From assembly GCF_000719285.1 (NCBI RefSeq), contig NZ_JOFS01000002.1, forward strand, positions 321,161-385,160: 64,000 nt of DNA, read 5' to 3'. This DNA is from Streptomyces bicolor. Its GTDB lineage: Bacteria > Actinomycetota > Actinomycetes > Streptomycetales > Streptomycetaceae. Each line of letters begins with the position of its first letter. Position 1 is the stretch's first letter. The translations under genes were made by a program, and so were the position numbers. Of the stretch, positions 1 to 9,161 are shown in pieces. The notes beneath the pieces were generated by a model that was not told where the DNA came from, did not search any database, and worked only from the letters and a program-made list of their open reading frames with translations.

Positions 1-163
1 CCACCTCGTCGGACAGCGCCGACACCGTCGTACAGACCATCTGCCGGGCACCCGACTCGTCCGTACCCAGCAGCCCCGCGATGTCCCCGATCCGGTCGTC
101 GCCGAGCTCGTGGAGCACGTCGTCCTGGAGGGACAGGAGGGGGTTTTCGTCTACCTCGGACAT
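1..163 (-). CDS. DUF937 (YidB-like) protein, 5' part only
   Basis: This is the N-terminal part of a protein running off the left edge of the window. It starts at an ATG (complement of 161-163) and reads MSEVDENPLLSLQDDVLHEL, continuing into a short helical repeat with GDDRIGDIAGLLGTDE. That pattern is typical of DUF937, a small helical domain of unknown function found widely in actinobacteria. Only about 54 residues are visible, so the domain's C-terminal half cannot be judged. The gene is separated from the rbs operon by about 230 bp that includes a strong terminator hairpin, so it is probably its own transcription unit. The start is followed closely by family-like sequence, and no longer in-frame start is needed. 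Confidence 0.7.
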   Translation of the reverse strand, partial: MSEVDENPLLSLQDDVLHELGDDRIGDIAGLLGTDESGARQMVCTTVSALSDEV

Positions 164-344
164 GACTAAACGCTACGTCTGCCCCGAATCGTCGGCACGC
201 CGAGGCGGTGCCTACGGGTGCGCGGGAGAGAAATTTCGTGACGGCCGTACAACCCTTGCCCCACCTCGCGGGTCGTACTTGGCATCAGGACTTCTGGAGG
301 GGGATCTGGGGGGATCGCGGGGTCCTGATGGGAGGGGAAAACCC

Positions 345-374
345 GAGGGGCTCGGTCGACGGACCGGGCCCCTC
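345..374 (-). terminator. Rho-independent-type terminator of the rbs operon
   Basis: The arms GAGGGGC and GCCCCTC enclose a second stem CGGTC/GACCG with loop GACG, giving about 13 pairs with one G-T. Read on the minus strand it follows rbsD by about 25 bp and is followed by a short T run (GGGTTTTCC). It fits transcription stop of the ribose operon. Confidence 0.75.
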
Positions 375-397
375 GAAACGTTCGTACTTCCCGCTGC

Positions 398-787
398 TCA
401 GAAGAAGACGCCGCAGCGCAACAGCACATTCGCGTACGGCCGTGCCTCCCCGGTCCGTACGACCAGCCGCGCCCCGGCCGACAGCTCCTTCAGCCGCTCG
501 TGGGTGACCAGCTCCAGCTCGGGAAATTCCCCCTCCAGCAGCGCGGCCGCCGCCGGGTTGGCATCCCGTGTCTCCTTCGCCGCCGTCGCGCCCTCCACGA
601 CCAGCTCGGCCAGCAGGCCGTCCAGCACCACGGCGAACGACGGCACCCCGGCCCGGAAGGCCAGGTCCACGACGCGGGGGCCGTCGGGTATGGGCATGCC
701 CACGTCGCACACGAGCACACCGTCGCCGTGGCCCAGCTCGGCGAGGGCGCCGGAGAGGTGACGGTTCAGGATTCCGGCCTTCTTCAC
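398..787 (-). CDS. rbsD: D-ribose pyranase RbsD
   Basis: The 129-residue protein matches the RbsD/FucU family in length and motifs: MKKAGILN at the N-terminus, a conserved His in LNRHLSGALAELGHGD, and VCDVGMPIPDGPRVVDLAF. RbsD interconverts the pyranose and furanose forms of ribose in the cytoplasm, giving ribokinase its substrate. The C-terminal ARPYANVLLRCGVFF is the family's typical end, including the Tyr-Ala-Asn segment at the active site. The ATG overlaps the end of rbsK by 4 bp (784-787), so translation is probably coupled. It is the last gene of the operon and is followed by a terminator hairpin. Confidence 0.95.
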   Translation of the reverse strand: MKKAGILNRHLSGALAELGHGDGVLVCDVGMPIPDGPRVVDLAFRAGVPSFAVVLDGLLAELVVEGATAAKETRDANPAAAALLEGEFPELELVTHERLKELSAGARLVVRTGEARPYANVLLRCGVFF

Positions 788-1686
788 GGGGCCTCGATCT
801 CCGCAGCGGTCGGGAAGGACTCCTGCGCGCCCTCCTTCGTGACCGCCGCCGCCCCGACCCGGGCCGCGTACGCCGCCGCCTCGGCCAGGGATGCACCCGC
901 GCCGAGCTTCCAGGCCAGCGCGGCCGTGAACGCGTCGCCCGCGCCCGTCGTGTCCACCGCGTCCACCTTCACGGGCGCCACCCGCGTCAGCCCTTCCGCG
1001 GAGGCCACCAGCGCGCCCTCCGCGCCCAGGGTCACCACCACCGAGCGGGGACCCTTGGCGAGCAGGATCCGCGCCCAGTCCTCCGGCGTCTCGCCCACCG
1101 CGGAGTCGCCGAGGATCACCTTCGCCTCGTGCTCGTTCACGATCAGCGGGTCGCAGGCCGCCAGCACCTCGCCCGGCAGCGGTCGGGGCGGGGACGGGTT
1201 GAGGACGAAACGGCCGCCGTCCGCCAGACTGCGGACCACCTCCACGACCGTCTCCAGCGGGATCTCCAGCTGGGCGGACACCACCCGCGACGCCTGGAAG
1301 AGGCTCGCGGCGGCCCGTACGTCCTGCGGGGTGAGCCGTCCGTTCGCCCCCGGCGAGACCACGATGCTGTTGTCCCCGGACGGGTCCACCGTGATCAGCG
1401 CGACGCCGGTCGGCGCGCCGCCGACCAGGACGCCCACCGTGTCGACGCCGGCCGCCCGCTGCGAGTCGAGCAGCAGCCGGCCGTGGGCGTCGTCGCCGAC
1501 CCGGGCCAGCAGCGCCGTACGGGCCCCGAGCCGGGCGGCCGCGACCGCCTGGTTGGCGCCCTTGCCGCCCGGGTGGACGGCCAGGTCGGAGCCGAGCACG
1601 GTCTCGCCGGCGCCCGGCCGGCGCTCGACACCGATCACCAGGTCGGCGTTGGCCGACCCTACGACCAGGAGGTCGTAGTCATACAT
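784..1686 (-). CDS. rbsK: Ribokinase RbsK
   Basis: This 300-residue PfkB-family sugar kinase phosphorylates D-ribose to ribose 5-phosphate with ATP in the cytosol. Early residues carry VVGSANADLVIG and the substrate motif GGKGANQAVAAARLG. The C-terminal signature DTTGAGDAFTAALAWKL contains the GAGD anion hole and catalytic Asp. Length is normal for RbsK (about 300-310). It lies 78 bp downstream of the transporter fusion gene and overlaps rbsD by 4 bp. Context with rbsR, rbsA and the RbsC-RbsB fusion makes ribose the likely substrate rather than another pentose or nucleoside. Confidence 0.94.
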   Translation of the reverse strand: MYDYDLLVVGSANADLVIGVERRPGAGETVLGSDLAVHPGGKGANQAVAAARLGARTALLARVGDDAHGRLLLDSQRAAGVDTVGVLVGGAPTGVALITVDPSGDNSIVVSPGANGRLTPQDVRAAASLFQASRVVSAQLEIPLETVVEVVRSLADGGRFVLNPSPPRPLPGEVLAACDPLIVNEHEAKVILGDSAVGETPEDWARILLAKGPRSVVVTLGAEGALVASAEGLTRVAPVKVDAVDTTGAGDAFTAALAWKLGAGASLAEAAAYAARVGAAAVTKEGAQESFPTAAEIEAP

Positions 1687-1764
1687 GAGGTTGCTCCCCT
1701 GATTGGTCCCCGTAAGTCACCTGGCGCGGGCGGATCCCGCGAAGGACCCGCCCGCCGTCCGGCC

Positions 1765-3717
1765 TCAGCCCGTGAAGCCGGCCACGTTCTCCTTCGTGAC
1801 CACCTTCACCGGCACCATCACCGACTTCTCGACCTTGTCGCCGCTCGCGGCCTTCACCGCGTTCTGCACGGCGATCCTGCCGAGCTCCGTCGGCTGCTGT
1901 GCCACCGACGCGAACAGGGTGCCCCCTTCGACGGCCTTCAGGCCGTCCGCGGTGCCGTCGAAGCCGATGACCTGGACGGACTTTCCGGCCTTGGCGCCGA
2001 GTGCCTTGATCGCGCCGAGCGCCATCTCGTCGTTCTCCGCGAAGACACCGTTGATGTCCGGGTTGGCCTGCAGCAGGTTGGTCATGACGTCCAGGCCCTT
2101 GGTGCGGTCCCAGTCGGCGGGCTGCTTGGCGACGACCTCGATGCCCGGGTGGGCCTTCAGTCCCTCGGCGAAGCCGGCGCCGCGCTCACGGCTGGCGGAG
2201 GTGCCCGCCTGGCCCTGCAGGATCACGATCCGGCCCTTGCCGCCCAGCTTCTCGGCGAGCGCCTCGGCGGCGAGCTTGCCGCCGGTGACGTTGTCGGAGG
2301 CGACGAGCGCGGCGGTGGTGGCGTTGTTGACCGCGCGGTCGACGGCGACGAGCGGGATATCCGACTTGTTCACGGCCTTCGCCGCCGGGGTCACCGCGTC
2401 GGAGTCCACCGGGTTGACGATGATCGTGCCGAGGCCCTCACTGGTGAAGTTCTGCAGCTGGTTGGCCTGCTGCGAGGCGTCGTTCTGCGCGTCCGTGACC
2501 GTCAGGTCGACGCCCAGCTTCTTCGCCTCCTCCTGCGCCCCGGTGCGGATCGACACGAAGAACGGGTTGTTGAGGGTCGACAGCGACAGGCCGATCTTCT
2601 GGCTCTTCGCCTCGGACGAACCGCTGTGCAGGAGGGACGTGGCGCCCACGACCGCCGCCGCGACGACGGCCGCGAGGAGGTACGTCGCCGCCTGCTTGCC
2701 CTTGTTGCCGTTGCCGTTGCCGCCGGTCGTCACCGGAGTGGCCCCGGCCTTGCGGCGCACCGTGTCCAGCAGCACCGCAAGCGCGATCACGACACCGATC
2801 ACGACCTGCTGCCAGAAGGCGGACACGGACAGGAGGTTGAGGCCGTTCCTGAGCACCGCCAGGATCAGCGCGCCGATCAGCGTGCCGGAGGCCTTGCCGG
2901 TGCCGCCCGCGAGCGAGGCGCCGCCGATGACGACCGCCGCGATGGCGTCGAGCTCGTAGCCCTGCGCGGCCTGCGGCTGCGCGGAGGACAGCCGGGCGGC
3001 GAGGACGATGCCCGCGGCGGCGGCGAACAGACCGGAGAACGCGTAGATGGCGAGCTTCTGCTTCTTCACCCGCAGGCCGGAGAGGCGGGCCGCCTCCTCG
3101 TTGCCGCCGATCGCGTACATCGAGCGGCCGATGTACGTCCGTCCCAGCACGAACGCAGTGATCAGCCCCATGCCGACCATCACGAGCACGGGCACCGGCA
3201 GCCAGCCGCCGAGCGTGTCGCCGAGGTGCGAGACCGAGTCGGGGAAGGCGATCGGGGAGCCCTGCGAGATCACCAGGGACAGGCCGCGGGCCACCGACAG
3301 CATGGCCAGCGTCGCGATGAACGGCGGGAGTTTGCCGTACGACACCAGGAAGCCGTTGACCAGGCCGCAGGCTATGCCGGTCGCGATGGCCAGGAGTACG
3401 GCGAGGAAGACCGGCACGCCTTCCGACGTCGCGCTCCAGGCGAGGACGGTGGCCGACAGGGCGGCGACCGAGCCGACCGACAGGTCGATGCCCGCCGAGA
3501 CGATCACGAAGGTGACGCCGAAGGCGAGGATGGCGGTCACGGCCGCCTGGACGCCGACGTTGAGGAGGTTTTCGGCCGTCAGGAAGTCGCCGGACAGCGC
3601 CGACATCGCGATGACGAGGACGATCAGCGCGGTGAGCGCGCCGTTGTCGAGGAGGAGCCGGCGAAGCCCCGAGGCGCCACTCGCGCCCGGCGTGCTCTTG
3701 AGCGTGTCAGTGGCCAC
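1765..3717 (-). CDS. rbsC: Ribose ABC transporter permease fused to its substrate-binding protein (RbsC-RbsB)
   Basis: One 650-residue chain carries two normally separate components of the ribose importer. Residues about 20-325 are a BPD_transp_2-type permease with many hydrophobic helices and the conserved SAGIDLSVGSV and VVIGGASLAGGTG segments. A Gly/Asn-rich linker (GGNGNGNKGK) and one extra hydrophobic helix (near residue 350) lead into a periplasmic-binding-protein type 1 domain (QKIGLSLSTLNNPFFVSI, VNPVDSD, VIGFDGTADG) to the end. The extra helix would place the binding domain outside the membrane, tethered to the channel. The gene overlaps rbsA by 11 bp. No internal stop or frameshift is present, so this is a true fusion rather than two adjacent genes. 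Confidence 0.93.
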   Translation of the reverse strand: MATDTLKSTPGASGASGLRRLLLDNGALTALIVLVIAMSALSGDFLTAENLLNVGVQAAVTAILAFGVTFVIVSAGIDLSVGSVAALSATVLAWSATSEGVPVFLAVLLAIATGIACGLVNGFLVSYGKLPPFIATLAMLSVARGLSLVISQGSPIAFPDSVSHLGDTLGGWLPVPVLVMVGMGLITAFVLGRTYIGRSMYAIGGNEEAARLSGLRVKKQKLAIYAFSGLFAAAAGIVLAARLSSAQPQAAQGYELDAIAAVVIGGASLAGGTGKASGTLIGALILAVLRNGLNLLSVSAFWQQVVIGVVIALAVLLDTVRRKAGATPVTTGGNGNGNKGKQAATYLLAAVVAAAVVGATSLLHSGSSEAKSQKIGLSLSTLNNPFFVSIRTGAQEEAKKLGVDLTVTDAQNDASQQANQLQNFTSEGLGTIIVNPVDSDAVTPAAKAVNKSDIPLVAVDRAVNNATTAALVASDNVTGGKLAAEALAEKLGGKGRIVILQGQAGTSASRERGAGFAEGLKAHPGIEVVAKQPADWDRTKGLDVMTNLLQANPDINGVFAENDEMALGAIKALGAKAGKSVQVIGFDGTADGLKAVEGGTLFASVAQQPTELGRIAVQNAVKAASGDKVEKSVMVPVKVVTKENVAGFTG

Positions 3718-5230
3718 GGGGGGCCTCCGTTCCGATCGTGGTGGGGGTGGAGACGGCGAGCGCCATCACGGCGTCCTGGGTGGCCTCGTCGGCCGGGAGT
3801 TCGCCCGCGATCCGGCCCTGGGCCATGACCAGGACCCGGTCGCTCATGCCGAGGACCTCGGGCAGATCGCTGGAGATCATCAGTACGGCCGCACCGGCGG
3901 CGGTGAGTTCGTTGATCAGCTGGTAGATCTCGACCTTGGCGCCGACGTCGATCCCGCGCGTGGGCTCGTCGAGGATCAGCACCTTGGTGTCGGCGAGCAG
4001 CCACTTGCCGATGACGACCTTCTGCTGGTTGCCGCCGGACAGGGTGCGGACCTGCTGCCCGAGGCCCGCCATCCGCACGCCGAGCTGCCGCGCGATCCGC
4101 CCCGCGGCCTCGCGCCGGCCCTTGAGGTCGACGAGCCCCGCGCGCGTGGCCGCACGCAGCGTCACGAGGCCCAGGTTCTCCTCGACGGACGCGTCCAGCA
4201 CCAGGCCCTGGCCCTTGCGGTCCTCGGGGATGAGTCCGATGCCGGCTTCCATGGCCGCGTTGACGTCGTGGCGCCTCAGGGACGCCCCGGAGACCTTCAC
4301 GGCGCCCTTGTCGTACGGATCGGCCCCGAAGACCGCGCGCACGACCTCGGTGCGCCCGGCGCCGACGAGCCCCGCGATGCCGACCACCTCACCGGCGTGC
4401 ACCTCGAAGCTGACGTCGTGGAAGACGCCGTCCTTGGTCAGCCCCTCGACGGTGAGCAACGCGGCGCCCTTGTCGGCCCGTTCGCGCGGGTACTGCTGCT
4501 CGATCGAGCGCCCCACCATGAGCCGTACGAGCTCGTCCTGCGGCGTGGCGGCCGGGACCTGCCCGACGCTCCGGCCGTCCCGGATGACCGTCACCCGGTC
4601 GCCCAGGGCGGCGATCTCCTCCAGGTGATGCGTGATGAAGACGATCCCGACGCCGTCCTCGCGCAGCCTGCGCACGATCGAGAACAGCTTGTCGACCTCC
4701 TCGGAGGTCAGCACGGCGGTCGGCTCGTCCATGATGAGCACGCGCGCGTTGAGGCTCAGCGCCTTGGCGATCTCGACCATCTGCAGGCGTGCGATGCCGA
4801 GTTCGCGGACACGCGCGCGTGGGGAGACGCTGACGCCGACCCGTTCCAGCAGAACGGCGGCGTCGGCCTCCATCCGCCTGCGGTCGATCATCCCGAAGCG
4901 GCGCGGCTGGCGCCCCAGGAAGATGTTCTCGGCGACCGTGAGGTCGGGAACGAGGTTGAACTCCTGGTAGATGGTGGCGATCCCGAGGCGCTCGGAGTCC
5001 TGCGCACCATGGATGCGCGTCTCCTCGCCGCCGACCAGGATCCGTCCGGCGTCGGGGGTGTAGGCGCCGGAGAGCATCTTGATGAGGGTGCTCTTGCCCG
5101 CGCCGTTCTCACCGAGCAGCACATGCACCTCGCCCCGGCGCAGATCGAAGTCGACGCCGTCCAGCGCGACCACGCCCGGGAAGGTCTTCCGTATGCCCTC
5201 GATGCGCAGCAACTCGTCCGGGTTGCTCAC
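3707..5230 (-). CDS. rbsA: Ribose ABC transporter ATP-binding protein RbsA
   Basis: This is a 507-residue double ATPase of the sugar-importer type that powers ribose uptake through the RbsC half of the next gene. The first domain has Walker A GENGAGKST, signature-like LGIARLQMVEIAKAL and Walker B VLIMDEPTA. The second domain has a degenerate Walker A (GLVGAGRTE), as usual for RbsA, plus LSGGNQQKV and LILDEPTRGIDVG. I chose the GTG at 5230, preceded by AAAGGAG at 7 bp. The open frame extends further upstream, but that stretch is antisense-like sequence over rbsR. The GTG overlaps the stop of rbsR by 4 bp, and the 3' end overlaps the fusion gene by 11 bp. Confidence 0.94.
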   Translation of the reverse strand: MSNPDELLRIEGIRKTFPGVVALDGVDFDLRRGEVHVLLGENGAGKSTLIKMLSGAYTPDAGRILVGGEETRIHGAQDSERLGIATIYQEFNLVPDLTVAENIFLGRQPRRFGMIDRRRMEADAAVLLERVGVSVSPRARVRELGIARLQMVEIAKALSLNARVLIMDEPTAVLTSEEVDKLFSIVRRLREDGVGIVFITHHLEEIAALGDRVTVIRDGRSVGQVPAATPQDELVRLMVGRSIEQQYPRERADKGAALLTVEGLTKDGVFHDVSFEVHAGEVVGIAGLVGAGRTEVVRAVFGADPYDKGAVKVSGASLRRHDVNAAMEAGIGLIPEDRKGQGLVLDASVEENLGLVTLRAATRAGLVDLKGRREAAGRIARQLGVRMAGLGQQVRTLSGGNQQKVVIGKWLLADTKVLILDEPTRGIDVGAKVEIYQLINELTAAGAAVLMISSDLPEVLGMSDRVLVMAQGRIAGELPADEATQDAVMALAVSTPTTIGTEAPRGH

Positions 5231-6264
5231 GACGTGCTCCTTTGCACTGGGGTGGGGGACTGTGGGGGGTTGGGGGGCTCGCCGCACGAGCGGCGTACGA
5301 CGAGACGGGCGGGGAGGGTGACGGACTCGCCGGGCCGTCCCTCGATGCGGTCGACCAGGGCCCGTACGGCGGCCCGGCCCAGCTCGCCCGTCGGCTGGGC
5401 GACGGCGGTGACCGGCGGATCGGTGTGCACGAACCACGGGATGTCGTCGAACGCGGCCAGCGCGATGTCGTCCGGTACGCGCAGCCCACGCGCGCGTACG
5501 GCGTCCAGCGCGCCGAGCGCCATCAGGTTGTCGGCTGCGAACACGACCTCGGGCGGCTCGGGCAGATCGAGGAACCCCTCGGTGACGCGCCGCCCGCTCT
5601 CGGCCTGGAAGTCGCCCTGGCCTATGTAGGCGTCGGGGAGCTCGAGGCCGTACACGCCGAGCGCCTCCCGGAAGGCCTCGACGCGCTCCCGTCCGGTCGT
5701 GGTCGCCGCCGGTCCCGCGATGATCGCGAGCCGCCGGTGCCCGAGCGAATGCAGATGGGCGACGAGGTCGCGCACGGCGGCCCGACCGTCGGCCCTGACC
5801 ACGGGCACGTCCACACCGGGGATCCACCGGTCCACGAACACCATCGGCGTCCCCGCGCGCGCGGCGTCCAGCATCAGCGGCGAGCCGCCGTCGGTGGGGG
5901 AGACGAGGAGCCCGTCGATGCGCCGGTCCAGCAGGTTGCGCACATGGTGGTCCTGCAGATCCGGCCGCTCGTCGGCGTTGCCGATGATGACGCTGTAGCC
6001 GAGCGCGCGGGCCTCCTCCTCGACGGAGCGGGCCAGTTCGGTGAAGTAGGGGTTCATCACGTCGCTGATGACCAGGCCGAGGGTGTGGGTCTGGTCGGTG
6101 CGCAGGGAGCGGGCGACGGCGTTCGGGCGGTAGCCCAGGGTCTCGACGGCGGCCAGCACGCGCGTGCGTGCCTCGGCGCTGACCGACGGATGGTCGTTCA
6201 GGACGCGCGAGACCGTGGCGACGGAGACGCCCGCCTCGGCAGCGACGTCCTTGATGCTCGCCAT
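5227..6264 (-). CDS. rbsR: LacI-family ribose operon repressor RbsR
   Basis: The 345-residue protein begins with a LacI-type helix-turn-helix (MASIKDVAAEAGVSVATVSR, then LNDHPSVSAEAR). A periplasmic-binding-protein-like ligand domain follows (TLGLVISDVMNPYF, AAFDDIPWF). Such proteins bind palindromic operators and are released by sugar or sugar phosphate. The ATG at 6264 has a strong GAGGAGG site. It is the first gene of the ribose operon, and two identical 14-bp operator-like sites lie 39-84 bp upstream, so the operon is probably autoregulated. The downstream rbsA start overlaps its stop by 4 bp. Confidence 0.93.
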   Translation of the reverse strand: MASIKDVAAEAGVSVATVSRVLNDHPSVSAEARTRVLAAVETLGYRPNAVARSLRTDQTHTLGLVISDVMNPYFTELARSVEEEARALGYSVIIGNADERPDLQDHHVRNLLDRRIDGLLVSPTDGGSPLMLDAARAGTPMVFVDRWIPGVDVPVVRADGRAAVRDLVAHLHSLGHRRLAIIAGPAATTTGRERVEAFREALGVYGLELPDAYIGQGDFQAESGRRVTEGFLDLPEPPEVVFAADNLMALGALDAVRARGLRVPDDIALAAFDDIPWFVHTDPPVTAVAQPTGELGRAAVRALVDRIEGRPGESVTLPARLVVRRSCGEPPNPPQSPTPVQRSTS

Positions 6265-6302
6265 CGCCGCTCCACCTCCTCGTGGTTCGTACGCGCACGC
6301 CG

Positions 6303-6348
6303 TGGAATCGATTACATCGACGTGTACGGAGGATTGGAATCGATTACA
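6303..6348 (-). promoter_or_regulatory. Paired LacI-type operators upstream of rbsR
   Basis: The 14-mer TGGAATCGATTACA occurs twice, at 6303-6316 and 6335-6348, in the same orientation. The core AATCGATT is a perfect palindrome with a central CpG, as in LacI/GalR operators. The copies are 32 bp apart, about three helical turns, so two repressor dimers would lie on one face. Position suggests repression of the rbs operon; the divergent cupin gene could also be affected. Confidence 0.8.
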
Positions 6349-6475
6349 CAGGGGTTGATCAAGCCCTCAACGACATCCCGAGACCGGATCGTGATGTCGC
6401 GAGGAACTCCATGGCGGTTCAGCCTGGAAGGGGGCGTTCTCTGAGGAACCCCTTCTGGGCCGGAGTGGAGGAGTC

Positions 6476-6841
6476 ATGACGGCAGCGACACGCGAAGACG
6501 TACCCGTCGCCCTCGGCGGCGACGGTGTGGAGGTACGCACCGAGCCGATCGGTGGCGGTATGTCCGTCGGCTACATCAGCCTGCCGGAGGGCACGGACAT
6601 GGGCCCTGCCCTCAAGGGCCTGGAAGGCGACGCCTGCCCCTGCCCGCACTGGGGCTACCTGCTGAAGGGGCGGCTTCGGATGCTGACGCCCGAGGGCGAG
6701 GAGCACTACGAGGCGGGTCAGGCGTACTACTGGGCGCCCGGCCATGTCCCGGTGGCTCTGGAGGACTGCGAGTTCGTCGAGTTCTCGCCGACCGAGGACT
6801 TCCAGGCGGTCATCGACCACGTGAAGTCCCAGGCCGGGTGA
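6476..6841 (+). CDS. Small cupin-domain protein
   Basis: This 121-residue protein has a single cupin-like fold pattern: a CPHWGYLLKGRLRML strand-turn followed by GEEHYEAGQAYYWAPGHVPVALEDCEFVEF. The single His in CPCPHWGY and the downstream Glu/His residues could bind a metal, but the full two-motif metal site of classic cupins is not clear. The reaction cannot be named. The ATG has a strong GGAGGAG site 4 bp upstream. It is divergent from the ribose operon with the operators in between and lies 64 bp upstream of recD2, with which it may be cotranscribed. Confidence 0.75.
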   Translation: MTAATREDVPVALGGDGVEVRTEPIGGGMSVGYISLPEGTDMGPALKGLEGDACPCPHWGYLLKGRLRMLTPEGEEHYEAGQAYYWAPGHVPVALEDCEFVEFSPTEDFQAVIDHVKSQAG

Positions 6842-6905
6842 GAGCCGGCGGCCGCTTCGGCCACGGGCTTCCCACGTTGTCGGACCCGGGCGGTAGCGTC
6901 GGATC

Positions 6906-9161
6906 ATGTCCAATCAGCCGGGGGCTTCCACAGGCGAACGACGACTGGCCGTACTCGAAGGCGTCCTCGAGCGGATCACGTACGCCAACGAGGAGAACGG
7001 CTACACGGTCGCGCGTGTCGACACGGGCAGAGGCGGCGGCGACCTCCTGACCGTCGTCGGCGCGCTGCTCGGCGCCCAGGTCGGCGAGTCGCTGCGGATG
7101 GAGGGCCGTTGGGGCTCCCACCCCCAGTACGGCAAGCAGTTCACCGTCGAGAACTACACGACCGTCCTGCCGGCCACCGTCCAGGGCATCCGCCGCTACC
7201 TCGGCTCCGGGCTGGTCAAGGGCATCGGCCCGGTCTTCGCCGACCGCATCACCCAGCACTTCGGGCTGGACACCCTCAAGATCATCGAGGAGGAGCCGAA
7301 GCGACTCATCGAGGTCCCCGGCCTGGGCCCCAAGCGCACGAAGAAGATCGCCGACGCCTGGGAGGAACAGAAGGCGATCAAGGAGGTCATGCTCTTCCTC
7401 CAGACCGTCGAGGTGTCGACGTCGATCGCGGTGCGCATCTACAAGAAATACGGCGACGCCTCCATCTCCGTGGTGAAGAACCAGCCCTACCGCCTTGCCG
7501 CCGACGTCTGGGGCATCGGCTTCCTCACCGCCGACAAGATCGCCCAGTCCGTCGGCATCCCGCACGACAGCCCGGAGCGCGTCAAGGCGGGCCTGCAGTA
7601 CGCCCTGTCGCAGGCCACCGACCAAGGCAACTGCTACCTCCCCGAGGAGCGGCTGATCGCCGACGCGGTCAAGCTCCTCCAGGTGGACACCGGGCTCGTC
7701 ATCGAGTGCCTCGCGGAGCTGGCCCAGGTGCCCGAGGACGGCGGTGACCCCGGTGTCGTACGGGAGAAGGTCCCCGGCCCGGACGGTGGCTCCGAACCCG
7801 TCACCGCCGTCTACCTCGTCCCCTTCCACCGGGCCGAACTCTCCCTCGCCGCCCAGCTGTTGCGCCTGCTGCGCACCGAGGAGGACCGCATGCCGGGCTT
7901 CCGTGACGTGGCCTGGGACAAGGCACTGGGGTGGCTGAAGGGCCGTACGGGCACGGACCTCGCACCGGAGCAGGAGGCCGCCGTCAAGCTGGCGCTGACG
8001 AAGAAGGTCGCCGTGCTGACCGGCGGCCCCGGCTGTGGCAAGTCGTTCACGGTGCGCTCGATCGTGGAGCTGGCCCGCGCCAAGAAGGCCCGGGTCGTGC
8101 TCGCCGCCCCCACCGGCCGCGCCGCCAAGCGCCTCGCCGAGCTCACCGGAGCCGAGGCCTCCACCGTCCACCGCCTCCTGGAGCTCAAGCCCGGCGGCGA
8201 CGCGGCCTACGACAAGGACCGCCCGCTCCAGGCCGACCTGGTGGTGGTCGACGAGGCGTCCATGCTGGACCTGCTGCTGGCCAACAAGCTGGTCAAGGCC
8301 GTACCGCCGGGTGCCCATCTGCTCTTCGTGGGGGATGTCGACCAGCTGCCCAGCGTCGGGGCGGGAGAGGTCCTCAGGGATCTGCTCGCCGACGACAGCC
8401 CCATCCCGGCCGTCCGCCTCACGCGCGTGTTCCGTCAGGCCCAGCAGTCGGGCGTGGTGACCAACGCACACCGGATCAACGCCGGGCAGCACCCCGTCAC
8501 CGACGGCATGAAGGACTTCTTCCTCTTCGTCGAGGACGACACGGAGGAGGCCGGACGGCTCACGGTGGACGTCGCGGCCCGTCGGATTCCGGCCAAATTC
8601 GGGCTCGATCCGCGCCGGGACGTCCAGGTCCTGGCTCCCATGCACCGGGGACCGGCCGGCGCGGGCACGCTGAACGGACTGCTCCAGCAGGCCATCACGC
8701 CAGGGCGGCCCGACCTCGCGGAGAAGCGGTTCGGCGGCCGGGTTCTCCGTGTCGGCGACAAGGTCACCCAGATTCGCAACAATTACGAGAAAGGGAAGAA
8801 CGGTGTCTTCAACGGCACCGTGGGCGTGGTCACCTCGCTCGACCCGGTCGACCAGCGCCTCACGGTGCTGACGGACGAGGACGAGGAGGTGCCGTACGAA
8901 TTCGACGAACTGGACGAACTGGCGCACGCGTACGCGGTGACCATTCACCGTTCACAGGGAAGTGAATATCCCGCCGTGGTGATCCCCGTCACCACCGGAG
9001 CATGGATGATGCTCCAGCGGAACCTGCTGTACACGGCCGTGACCCGGGCCAGGCAACTGGTCGTCCTCGTCGGATCACGCAAGGCGATCGGGCAGGCCGT
9101 GCGCACCGTGTCGGCGGGGCGGCGCTGCACGGCGCTCGACCACCGGCTCGCGGGCTCCTGA
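6906..9161 (+). CDS. recD2: RecD2-type ATP-dependent DNA helicase
   Basis: The 751-residue SF1B helicase unwinds DNA 5' to 3' using ATP and takes part in DNA repair independently of RecBC. The N-terminal part contains helix-hairpin-helix elements (GSGLVKGIGPVFADRI, LIEVPGLGPKRTKKI) characteristic of RecD2 and absent from E. coli RecD. Helicase motif I is GGPGCGKSFT, motif II is VVDEASMLD, and DVDQLPSVGAGEVL and a C-terminal YAVTIHRSQGSEYPAVVIP (motif V/VI region) follow. Length is normal for RecD2. The second residue of the GxGK loop region is Cys rather than the usual Thr. The ATG at 6906 is the first in-frame start, and no recB or recC is nearby. Confidence 0.93.
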   Translation: MSNQPGASTGERRLAVLEGVLERITYANEENGYTVARVDTGRGGGDLLTVVGALLGAQVGESLRMEGRWGSHPQYGKQFTVENYTTVLPATVQGIRRYLGSGLVKGIGPVFADRITQHFGLDTLKIIEEEPKRLIEVPGLGPKRTKKIADAWEEQKAIKEVMLFLQTVEVSTSIAVRIYKKYGDASISVVKNQPYRLAADVWGIGFLTADKIAQSVGIPHDSPERVKAGLQYALSQATDQGNCYLPEERLIADAVKLLQVDTGLVIECLAELAQVPEDGGDPGVVREKVPGPDGGSEPVTAVYLVPFHRAELSLAAQLLRLLRTEEDRMPGFRDVAWDKALGWLKGRTGTDLAPEQEAAVKLALTKKVAVLTGGPGCGKSFTVRSIVELARAKKARVVLAAPTGRAAKRLAELTGAEASTVHRLLELKPGGDAAYDKDRPLQADLVVVDEASMLDLLLANKLVKAVPPGAHLLFVGDVDQLPSVGAGEVLRDLLADDSPIPAVRLTRVFRQAQQSGVVTNAHRINAGQHPVTDGMKDFFLFVEDDTEEAGRLTVDVAARRIPAKFGLDPRRDVQVLAPMHRGPAGAGTLNGLLQQAITPGRPDLAEKRFGGRVLRVGDKVTQIRNNYEKGKNGVFNGTVGVVTSLDPVDQRLTVLTDEDEEVPYEFDELDELAHAYAVTIHRSQGSEYPAVVIPVTTGAWMMLQRNLLYTAVTRARQLVVLVGSRKAIGQAVRTVSAGRRCTALDHRLAGS

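Noticed and set aside
568..3828. Very long plus-strand open frame opposite the ribose genes
   Set aside because: It is a GC-skew artefact antisense to rbsD, rbsK and the RbsC-RbsB fusion; its translation is Arg/Gly/Ala-rich without a domain.
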